From positions 6,692,030 to 6,752,029 of the forward strand of contig CAIIXF020000009.1 of NCBI GenBank assembly GCA_903813345.2: a DNA stretch of 60,000 bases. The letters run 5' to 3'. The stretch's first letter is position 1. Each line of letters starts with the position of its first letter. A program made the position numbers and the translations under genes. Source of the stretch: Owenia fusiformis (Eukaryota; Annelida; Polychaeta; Sabellida; Oweniidae). This document shows, piece after piece, positions 9,801-21,800 of this stretch. A model generated the notes under the pieces. The model was not told where the DNA came from. It saw only the letters and a list, made by a program, of their open reading frames with translations, and made no database searches.

Positions 9801-12800
9801 GACATGGCACATTGCTTGTATATCTGCAAACAAAAAAGGGACATGACACATTGCTTGTATATCTGCAAACAAAAAAGGGACATGACACATTGCTTGTATA
9901 TCTGCAAACAAAAAAGGGACATGGCACATTGCTTGTATATCTGCAAACAAAAAAGGGACATGACACATTGCTTGTATATCTGCAAACAAAAAAGGGACAT
10001 GACACATTGCTTGTATATCTGCAAACAAAAAAGGGACATGGCACATTGCTTGTATATCTGCAAACAAAAAAGGGACATGACACATTGCTTGTATATCTGC
10101 AAACAAAAAAGGGACATGACACATTGCTTGTATATCTGCAAACAAAAAAGGGACATGACACATTGCTTGTATATCTGCAAACAAAAAAGGGACATGACAC
10201 ATTGCTTGTATATCTGCAAACAAAAAAGGGACATGACACATTGCTTGTATATCTGCAAACAAAAAAGGGACATGACAAATTGCTTGTATATCTGCAAACA
10301 AAAAAGGGACATGACACATTGCTTGTATATCTGCAAACAAAAAAGGGACATGACACATTGCTTGTATATCTGCAAACAAAAAAGGGACATGACACATTGC
10401 TTGTATATCTGCAAACAAAAAAGGGACATGACACATTGCTTGTATATCTGTAAACAAAAAAGGGACATGACACATTGCTTGTATATCTGTAAACAAAAAA
10501 GGGACATGACACATTGCTTGTATATCTGCAAACAAAAAAGGGACATGACACATTGCTTGTATATCTGTAAACAAAAAAGGGACATGACACATTGCTTGTA
10601 TATCTGCAAACAAAAAAGGGACATGGCACATTGCTTGTATCTCTGCAAACATAAAAGGGACGTGACACATTGCTTGTATATCTGCAAACAAAAAGGGACT
10701 TATCTTCAATTACTACACAGCATAAAACCAAAATACATGTTTCTTGCAATTTAGAGGTTCAACAAAAAACAGACAAAAATATTTCTGTTGATAGACACTG
10801 CTGTATGCATGTTTAAGTGTGGGGGAAACCCATTACTTGTTGGTCGAAGTACTGACTTCCTGTATTAGTCTTGAATATACAAAATCAACAAAAAGGATTT
10901 CCCTTTTGATGGGGAGCAGCAAAAAATACCCTTTCCCAAGGATATTAATCTATTGAACTAATCCTTTAAATACCAAAGTGGGCAGAATTATGGAACGATA
11001 TTATTACACATTGATGTCACTCTATATGTAAAACAACTAGAAAAACAGCAACTCCACGGAGTAGCAAATCCCACAGAACAAAACATGTTTTGATAAAAAA
11101 TTGAGCCAAATTCATCCACTGATATTTGAATTATCAAAGATTATGTCTTTATGAAACATGGTTGCCATTTTGAAATTCAGCTGTCATCTTTAGATTTCTT
11201 CTTTAGCAGAGAATGTCGGTCCAATGGTATCTGGGTTATCAAAGATTACTTTTTTAATGAAAAATGGCAGCCATTTTGAAATTCAGCTATTGCTTTGAAA
11301 TTTCTTCTGAAGCAGATCTCCTTTTTCCCTAAACATCAGCATATAAATTTGGAACCAAATCCATCCACTAATTTATTTTTGAGCAGAACTTCTTTGCCTC
11401 TAGGCATCAGCATATAGAATTTGAAAATAAATCCGTCAACTGGTATTTGAGTTATCAAAGGTAACGTTCTTTTATGAAAAATGGTGGCCATTTTGAAATT
11501 TAGCTGCTACCTTGAAAATCCCTTCTCGAGCAGAGCTCCTATGTCCCTAGGCATTATCATGTAAAATTTGAACCAAATCCATTGAATGGTAATTGAGTTA
11601 TCAAAGATAATGTTTTTTATAAAAAATGGCCGCCATTTTGAAATTTAGCTGCCATCTTGAAAATCCTTTCTTGAGCAGAGCTCCTATGTCCCTAGGCATC
11701 AGCATCTAAAATTTAAACCTAATACATTCAATGGTATTTGAGTTATCAAAGATAACGTTTTTTTACGAAAAATTGCCGCCATTTTGAAATTTAGCTGCCA
11801 TCTTGAAAATCCTTTCTCAAGCAGAGCTCCTTTGTCCCTAGGCGTCAGCTTCTAAAATTTGAACCAAATCCATTCAATGGTCTTTGAGTTATCAAAGATA
11901 ACATTTTTTACGAAAAATGGCCACCATTTTGAAATTTGGTGGCCATCTTGAAAATGTCTTCTTGAGCAAGGCTCCTTTGTACCAAGGCAACAGCATATAA
12001 AATTTGAACCAAATTCATCCACTAGTATTTGAGTTATTAAAGATTATATTTTTTCCGAAAAATGGCCGCCATTTTGAATTAAGCGGCCATATTGAAAATT
12101 CCTTCTCGAGCAGAGGTCCTACACCCATAAGGCATAAGCCTATAAAATTTGAATGAAATCCGTCAACCGGTATTTGAGTTATTGCCCGGACACACGAACG
12201 GACGGACGGACGAACCAACGGACGGACGAACGGACGGACGAACGGACGGACGGACGGACGAACGGATGGACGGACGGACGAACGGCTTTTCTATATCCCC
12301 CTCGAACTTCATTCGGTGGGATAATAAAGCTATGAATATATATATTCTACTTTCTGAATCCTTTGCGAGATTAAACCATGCAATAGCTTATAAGAATGAC
12401 TTCATTGACATATAACACTGAACTTGTGTTTCTCAAAAGACTGCAGCACTTAGTGCTTCATTATACAGGGTGTCAAATAAGTCCCGTCCCCCCTGCTACA
12501 GCTAGAACCTTAATAGATGGTGCCTACTGTGATATACCATTGGAAAGATCATACAAAGTTATGTTAACTCACCAACTCTCTGATTCAAAACTACATGGTC
12601 ACATACCTTGACTAGTCTGTTAAAGTATGTTGGCTCCAATGTACCCCACCATAGATCTACAATAAATGGAAAAAATAATTCAGTGAAGAATATGTTGTTA
12701 AAGCTATAAGTTAGAATCTAGAGATATCAATTTTATTCACAACACTTCTGTGTGCCGTATCGCCACTATATTAACAGAAATCAGAAAAAAACATTTTTTT

Positions 12801-15800
12801 AGACCTTTCCAATAAATCCTGACCTTTTTTGGTGAGCTGAAACTAGAAAGAAACTAGAAAGAAACTAGACTTTATTGACTTACGATTTATATAATATTTT
12901 GCAGGCAGAAATGTTTGTAAACCCAAAAAAGAAATTGGATTGTAATATTAGCAGTATTAGGCATTCGATTTCTACTATGAAATTGTAAAAATGATATACC
13001 TATGACTCTGTTAGGAGTTTTATCCATGTTCAGTATATTATAGGCGAATGGGACAATTATAGTTGGGACGTATTTCTGCTCATCAAATAGATGACACTCA
13101 GGTAGTATTATGTGTAAGCGTAAAGTTTCAACATCTGGTGGAGATTTCGGCAAACTTCGAATAAGTTCATCCAGCTTTTTATGTATCTGAAAAAGATTAG
13201 CATTCAGACAGATCTATAGATTTTTGCTTTGATATTACTAAATCAGAAAAATTATTAATGGTTTATAGGGCATATGACATAAATTGGTGTAGCAAGCTTT
13301 GGGACAGACGGGCCATTTAGTGCCTCACCAAAATTTTGTAGAAAATTACAGTGAAACCTAAAAAGTAGAACACCTCTATAAGTAGAACACCTCTATTAGT
13401 GAAACACTTTTCAGACTCGCTGAAAACCAACTGACTTAATGTTAAATGAACCTCTATAATTGGAACACCTCACAAGTGGAACACTTTTCAGAGGGACCAA
13501 CAGTGTTCCACTTAGACAGGTTTTGCTGTATCGTTATCAACTCAAACTGTTGTCTCATAGAAGTAAATTATCCTTTTTCACCCTAACTACATTTTTTGCA
13601 TGGTCTAATTTCGGATCCTGACTATGCCACTGACACATACAATATATTGACCAACAAGCTTAAAGTATACTTATATGGAATGAAATACCAATGTACTCAA
13701 ATGGACTCCATCATTAATATGCTAGAATAATCGAGCAAAAACTGTGAAATGTCATTTTAAAACAGCTGAAACAATTGATGTGATATCTACTGTATTCTTA
13801 TTGTGGACAAAGAAATGGACAACTTACAATTTCTTCGACAAATGGGTTTGCTGCATTTCTAAGGTTCAGGAAAGATGATCGGATGGAATCTAGTGACAGC
13901 CCATGCTTCCTTGATGTACAGTTGTAGTGTTCACCATTACTAAAATAATCAGTTAAACACATTTAAGTTTGTAGCCTTGATTAAAACAAAAATTACAGTA
14001 CCCCCTGTAATCTATGGATCTTCGATTTACAGTACCCCCTGTAATCTATAGTAAATATTCAAGACAAAAACCTTGGTCTTCGATTTTGATAATATATGAG
14101 ACTGAGAAACATTTGTCAATGCTCAACATTACAGAAACTAATCATTCTTAAAAGTAAAAATTCTCAAATTGCATATAAAATTATAAAAAATGACTGATAA
14201 AATAAACACATTAATGGCAATTGAAGCCTTGGTTAAAATTAAAAATTACAATACAATTGAGGACAAAATTACATTAAATATTCAAAACAAAAAAAACTTA
14301 ATCTTTAATTTGATAATTTTGAAACTTGAATATTAAATGGTAATTATTTGTTAAAGTTCAACACCTCACTCAAGAGCTAAAAATCATGGTTATTGTCACA
14401 AAAGTTGAGATTTTTAAATTATTTAATTTTACAATTTAAATACCTTTTAAGAAATGAGCAATTAAGGCATGCTTGTGAACCAAACATTGCCTCTAATTCT
14501 TTTATTTGTTCCGAGGAAGGTTTCCCCTTGGTGGGTATATCACAGTATTGTTGCATTATCTCCTTGTTTAACATGTAAATTTGTTGGCTTTCTTCATGTA
14601 TTCTATAGTCTTTGGAAGATATCTCCTCCTAAAATATAAGATAATACAAGGCATAAATGTGCAAAATGTCACCACCTGCCATTTGCCATTGAATTGCCGC
14701 CAACAGTATATGAGTTATTGCACGGACAGAAGGACGGATGGATAGATGGATGTACGTACGTATGTACATGCAAAGTACAGCCGTACGAATGGATGGAGCC
14801 ATTCTCTATATCCTCCCAAATTTAGTTCAATGGGATAATAATGCACTGTTAATGTAATTAGCATTAAATAAATAACTAGATGTATAAGATTGCAAGCAAT
14901 CGTATAAAGATTGCAAGCAATCTTACGGAGGCCCCGTAGGCTTTTTTGAACATTTAAAGGTCAGCCAAAGGTCAAATCTTAAAAACAAGGTCATATATGA
15001 ACTCCAGGCATCTTGTAGATGATTTTAAAAAAAAAGTTTGGTCAATTTGAAGCAATGTGAAGTTTGACCTTGAAAAATTTCAACATTAGACCTTTTTTCG
15101 GTTTTTGAGTTCTAATATCTCAAAACTGGTACCCAATTTTAATAAATAGTCAATTGCTAATATGTGTAGAACCTATAGAGGAATATATATCCTGACTTTC
15201 ATGAAAAGATATTGATTTGTAGTCACCAAAACTTAGAAACTTAGAAAACACAGTTTGTGATTAAGTTTGATGACCTTGACCTTTGACCTTGCAAGTCTTA
15301 CTTTTTTAGACCTCAGTGGGTCTTTTGTGATCAAATATACCTAAATTTGAATCCAGAAAATCAATTTAAAAAATCAACTTTTTTGACCTTTAGAAGGTCA
15401 CTGAAGGTCAACCAAAGGTCAAAGGTCAAAACTAAGGTCAGATTTGAGTTCCTGAGAACTTGTAGATGATTTTTAAAAAAACATTTGGTCAATTTGAAGC
15501 AAGTTGAAATTTAGTCTTGAAAAGTTTCGAAATTTGACCTTTTTTCAGTTTTTGAGTTCTAATATCTCAAAACTGGTACACAATTTTAATAAATAGTCAA
15601 TTGCTAATATGTGTATAACCTATAGAGGAATATATATCCTGACTTTCATGAAAAAATATTGATTTGTAGTCACCAAAACTTAGAAACTTAGAAAACACAG
15701 TTTGTGATTTAGTTTGATGACATTGACCTTTGACCTTGCAAATTTTACTTTTTTAGACCTCAGTGGGTCTTTTGTGATCAAATGTACCTAAATTTGAATC

Positions 15801-18800
15801 CAGAAAATCAATTTGAAAAATCAACTTTTTTGACCTTTCGAAGGTCACTGAAGGTCAACCAAAGGTCAAAGGTCAAAAATTCAGATTTGAGTTCCTGAGA
15901 ACTTGTAGATGATTTTTAAAAAAAAAATTGGTCAATTTGAAGCAAGTTGAAAAATGACCAATTTTTACCGTTTTTTGACGTCAATTATCTCAAAAACGGT
16001 AAAAAATTAACGCGAACATATAGTGAGTAATTTGTAGGGAATGCTTATATCTAGTTACATTTTAAATAATAAAATAATGAAGTATGAGGACGAAATCTGA
16101 GAAACTTAGAAAAAACTTTGATTTGATTTAGATTTTGACCTTTGACCTTGACCTAGATAAAAATTCCTTTCCCGGTAAGTTCAACCTAGGTCCCTAGTAG
16201 GTTCATCTAGTAGATAGTTGAAATCTAGTTAGAAGTAGGAGAAAAAGTGCAGAGAAGAATAAATAATAACTAGAGATTTAAGATTGCAAGCAATCTTACG
16301 GAGGCCCTGTAGGCGTTTTTGGCAATTTGAAGGTCAGCCAAAGGTCAAATCTCAAATCTAGGGTCATATACTAACACCAGGCAACTTGTAGATGATTTTT
16401 AAAAAAAAGTTTGGTCAATTTGAAGCAAGTTGAAATTTAGTCTTGAAAAGTTTGGAAATTTGACCTTTTTTCAGTTTTTGAGTCCTAATATCTCAAAACT
16501 GGTACACAATTTTAATAAATAGCCAATTGCTAATATGTGTAGAAACTATAGAGGAATATATATCCTGACTTTCATGAAAAAATATTGATTTGTAGTCACC
16601 AAAACTTAGAAACTTCGAAAACACAGTTGGTGATTTAATTTGATGACCTTGACCTTTGATCTTGCAAATTTTACTTTAATTCACCTCAGTAGCTCTTTTG
16701 TGATCAAATATACCTAAATTTGAATCCAGAAAATCGATTTAAAAAATCAACTTTTTTTCCCCTTCCGAAGGTCACTGAAGGTCAACAAAAGGTCAAGGGT
16801 CAAAAGTAAGGTCAGATTTGGATTCCTGAGATCCTGTAGATGCTTTTTAAAAAAAAGTTTGGTCAATTTAGAGCAAGTTGAAATTTAGTCTTGCAAAGTT
16901 TCGAAATTTGACCTTTTTTCAGTTTTTGAGTTCTAATATCTCAAAACTGGTACACAATTTTAATAAATAGTCAATTGCTAATATGTGTAGAACCTATAGA
17001 GGAATATATATTCTGACTTTCATTAAAAAAAATTGATTTGTAGTCTCAAATTTTGAGAAACTTAGAAAACACAGTTTGTGATTTCGTTTGATGACCTTGA
17101 CCTTTGACCTTGCAAATTTTACTTTTTAGACCTCAGAAGGTCTTTTGTGAATAAATATACCTAAATTTGAATCCAGAAAATCAATTTGAAAAATCAACTT
17201 TTTTGACCTTTGGGAGGTCACTGAAGGTCAACCAAAGGTCAAATGTCAAAAGTAAGGTTAGATTTGGAATCCTGAGAACTTGTAGATGAGTTTTAAAAAA
17301 GAAATTGGTCAATTTGAAGCAAGTTGAAATTTAGTTTTGAAAAGTTTCGAAATTTGACATTTTTTCAGTTTTTGAGTTCCAATATCTCAAAACTGGTACA
17401 CAATTTTAATAAATAGTCAATTGCTAATATGTGTAGAACCTATAGAGGAATATATATCCTGACTTTCATGAAAAAATATTGATTTGTAGTCTCCAATTTT
17501 GAGAAACTTAGAAAACACAGTTTGTGATTTAGTTTGATGACCTTGACCTTTGACCTTGCAAATTTTACTTTTTTAGACCTCAGTGGGTCCTTTGTGATTA
17601 AATATACCTAAATTTGAATCCAGAAAATCAATTTGAAAAAACAACTTTTTTTACCTTTCGAAGGTCACCGAAGGTCAACCAAAGGTCGGAGGTCAAAAGT
17701 AAGGACATATTTGAGTTCCTAAAAAAATCTGGTTCATTTGAAGCAAGTTGAAAAATGACCGATTTTTGCCGATTTTTGACGTCAAATATCTCAAAAACGG
17801 TAAAAAATTAACGCGTACATATAGTGAGCAATTTGTAGAGAATGCTTATATCTAGTTACATTTTAATTCATCGCAAGAAACAATGAAGTATGAGGACGAA
17901 ATCTGAGAAACTTAAAAAAAACTTTGATTTGACCTAGATTTTGACCTTTGACCTTGACCTAGATAAAAATTCCTTTCCCCTCAATTTCAGCCAAGGTCCC
18001 TTGTAGGAGCATATAAGAGTTAACTCAGACCTAGCTAGAAGTAGGAGAAAAAGTGCAGAGAAGAATAAATAATAACTAGAGATTTAAGATTGCAAGCAAT
18101 CTTACGGAGGCCCTGTAGGCGTTTTTGGCAATTTGAAGGTCAGCCAAAGGTCAAATCTCAAATCTAGGGTCATATACTAACACCAGGCAACTTGTAGATG
18201 ATTTTAAAAAAAAAGTTTGGTCAATTTGAAGCAAGTTGAAATTTAGTCTTGAAAAGTTTGGAAATTTGACCTTTTTTCAGTTTTTGAGTCCTAATATCTC
18301 AAAACTGGTACACAATTTTAATAAATAGTCAATTGCTAATATGTGTAGAAACTATAGAGGAATATATATCCTGACTTTCATGAAAAAATATTGATTTGTA
18401 GTCACCAAAACTTCGAAACTTCGAAAACACAGTTGGTGATTTAATTTGATGACCTTGACCTTTGATCTTGCAAACTTTACTTTAATTCACCTCAGTAGCT
18501 CTTTTGTGATCAAATATACCTAAATTTGAATCCAGAAAATCGATTTAAAAAATCAACTTTTTTTCCCTTCCGAAGGTCACTGAAGGTCAACCAAAGGTCA
18601 GGGGTCAAAAGTAAGGTCAGATTTGGATTCCTGAGACACTGTAGATGCTTTTTAAAAAAAAGTTTGGTCAATTCAGAGCAAGTTGAAATTTAGTCTTGCA
18701 AAGTTTCGAAATTTGACCTTTTTTCAGTTTTTGAGTTCTAATATCTCAAAACTGGTACACAATTTTAATAAATAGTCAATTGCTAATATGTGTAGAACCT

Positions 18801-21800
18801 ATAGAGGATTTATTCTGACTTTCATTTAAAAATATTGATTTGTAGTCTCCAATTTTGAGAAACTTAGAAAACACAGTTTGTGATTTCATTTGATGACCTT
18901 GACCTTTGACCTTGCAAATTTTACTTTTTTAGACCTCAGAAGGTCTTTTGTGAATAAATATACCTAAATTTGAATCCAGAAAATCGATTTGAAAAATCAA
19001 TTTTTTTTACCTTTCGGAGGTCACTGAAGGTCAACCAAAGGTCAAAGGTCAAAAGTAAGGTTAGATTTGGAATCCTGAGAACTTGTAGATGAGTTTTAAA
19101 AAAAAAATTGGTCAATTTGAAGCAAGTTGAAATTTAGTCTTGAAAAGTTTCGAAATTTGACCTTTTTTCAGTTTTTGAGTTCCAATATCTCAAAACTGGT
19201 ACACAATTTTAATAAATAGTCAATTGCTAATATGTGTAGAACCTATAGAGGAATATATATCCTGACTTTCATGAAAAAATATTGATTTGTAGTCTTCAAT
19301 TTTGAGAAACTTAGAAAACACAGTTTGTGATTTAGTTTGATGACCTTGACCTTTGACCTTGCAAATTTTACTTTTTTAGACCTCAGTGGGTCCTTTGTGA
19401 TCAAATATACCTAAATTTGAATCCAGAAAATCAATTTGAAAAAAACGACTTTTTTTACCTTTCGAAGGCCACCGAAGGTCAACCAAAGGTCAGAGGTCAA
19501 AAGTAAGGACATATTTGAGTTCCTGAGATCTTGTAGATGATTTTAAAAAAAAATCTGGTTCATTTGAAGCAAGTTGAAAAATGACCGATTTTTGCCGATT
19601 TTTGGCGTCAAATATCTCAAAAACGGTAAAAAATTAACGCGTACATATAGTGAGCAATTTGTAGAGAATGCTTATATCTAGTTACATTTTAATTCATCGC
19701 AAGAAATAATGAAGTATGAGGACGAAATCTGAGAAACTTAAAAAAAACTTTGATTTGACCTAGATTTTGACCTTTGACCTTGACCTAGATAAAAATTTCT
19801 TTCCCGCCAATTTCAACTAAGGTCCCTACTAGGGGTATATAAGAGTTAATTCAAAGCTAGCTAGAAGTAGGAGAAAAAGTGCAGAGAAGAATAAATAATA
19901 AAGTAGAATAATAATAATAAATAATATCTATAAAATCTATAGGAGGCCCCCTGTCGGGGGGCCTCCTAATAATAAATAATAATATCTATAAAATTAATAG
20001 GAGGCCCCCCGTTGGGGCCTCCTAATAATATGTCTAAGAAACAAAAGTAAGTTATACTTATAACTTAGCTGACATCTATCATTACCTTTGGATTGCTAGT
20101 GAAAGCAAAACTCTGGTCTCCTCCACAGAACAACATCTTAACCACATGAGCCCCAGTCTCATCAGTGTCTGTAGAGTGGGCTACAAAAGTGCCTTTTATC
20201 ACAGTAGGAGAGAGTCTATTAGAAACACTATTGTTTCCTAGTTGACCATTTGCCCCTAATCCAAATGCATATATTCGTCCACTGGAGGGTACACAAGCTA
20301 GAGTGTGGCGCCTAAAAGTAACAAAAGAATACAAGTTCTCTCTGGTATTTTAAGTCTTATTTTTATCTGGAAATTGAGTCTTTAAATCTACATTAATGGC
20401 CAGGAGTGATTCTCTTCAAGTTCAAATATGGTACCTTCATTTTTTTTTATCTTTTTAACAAGTTATTTTTTCACATACAAAATCTTTTTATACTGACAAA
20501 ACAAAAGAAAATAAATGACACATTTCTGATAAATACTTAATAAATAAAGTACTTAAAAATGACCCCATGGGCATTTATTATGGGGAAAAGATACCAGGAA
20601 TGAGGCCTAGGGTGTCATTATGAAAAAATCTGGTACATTACTACATACACAACAGACATACCTGCCACATGCTATCTGACTGACAGTACATCCCATGAGT
20701 TCAAAGACTTTCCTGGGGAGGAACTCATTATTATTACAGTTATGTCCAAGCTGACCATAGCTGCCTGCTCCAAATGTAAACACACCTCCTTCCTGCAATC
20801 ACATACACATGTGTCTATATTGATGAGAAAAGAAGGCTTTCTGCTGAGCTTTTACAAACATTAGCAGTTTTGATACTGATTTTAACAATAAAGGTGATTT
20901 CTTCTCGCATTTTACAGAAATATATTCTTTGAGAAATGTTTGATCTCATTTATTTGCGATGATATCAAAATTCTGAAGAAATGAAACAATGGACAAGTAC
21001 TGGAGACTGGAGAGCATTATCGAGTCTATAGACATCAAAATTGGCTAAGATCATTATATTGATGGTAAGAAGAGGGTGGGGCCTTTAACAGTACATTTAC
21101 CTCAGTGAGAGCCACAGTGTGGTCCTCCCCACAGCAGACATACTTTACACGTTGAGATCTCAATGTCTTGCACTGCATTGGAAAATGTTTATCTTTGTCA
21201 TCACTTACACCTAGCTGACCAAAACTGGAAAAATAAACATGTGATATACTGGGTTCCATGTTGGACACTGGTTACTTATGATTATGTCTCTTACAATAGA
21301 AGACATAGGGGCAATCTCTGACATGGAGCATTGTCAGATGATCTTCAATAATTCTTTGTTTTATATGTATATCTTTATTGAAACTTCAAATTAGACACAT
21401 CATATTATCAATGTGGTGTCAATGTGGTGATATTCGAGGGTTTGTCCGGGAATGCCCCATGGCCGAGAATGCGGCATGTCCTCTAGACAATGGTTTTCTA
21501 GGAATCCTAAGTTACATGCATGATCGTACCAAATTGTGAGAACTCAATGACTGTTCAGACTAAAATATATATTTGTCATCCTCTATATCTGTATATCACT
21601 CAACGGAAACCTAATCAAGATGAGTTGCTGACTTGTGACACTGAGGAAATAACTTTAGGAAATCATAAGGAAGGTTAAGCTACAGGTTTTTATGAGAACT
21701 TGTACATGACCATGTCTATAGTCTTCAAGGGATTAGTCCCGGGGGGTTCACTGTATATAAACCTTGACGGGGATCCTCGGCGCACATGGGGTACCTTTTT

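Noticed and set aside
9707-10699. CRISPR-like array
   Set aside because: Units are contiguous with no unique spacers, and the surrounding DNA is clearly from an animal genome.
9629-10754. Five long open frames of 226-365 codons on both strands made of 13-residue repeats
   Set aside because: They follow from a 39-bp unit (a multiple of 3) without stops. Only the minus-strand frame matching the HERC exon has any biological argument, and that is treated as possible exon extension, not a separate gene.
12149-12415. TDGRTDGRTDER-type peptide
   Set aside because: Translation of the CGGA simple repeat tail; no gene context.
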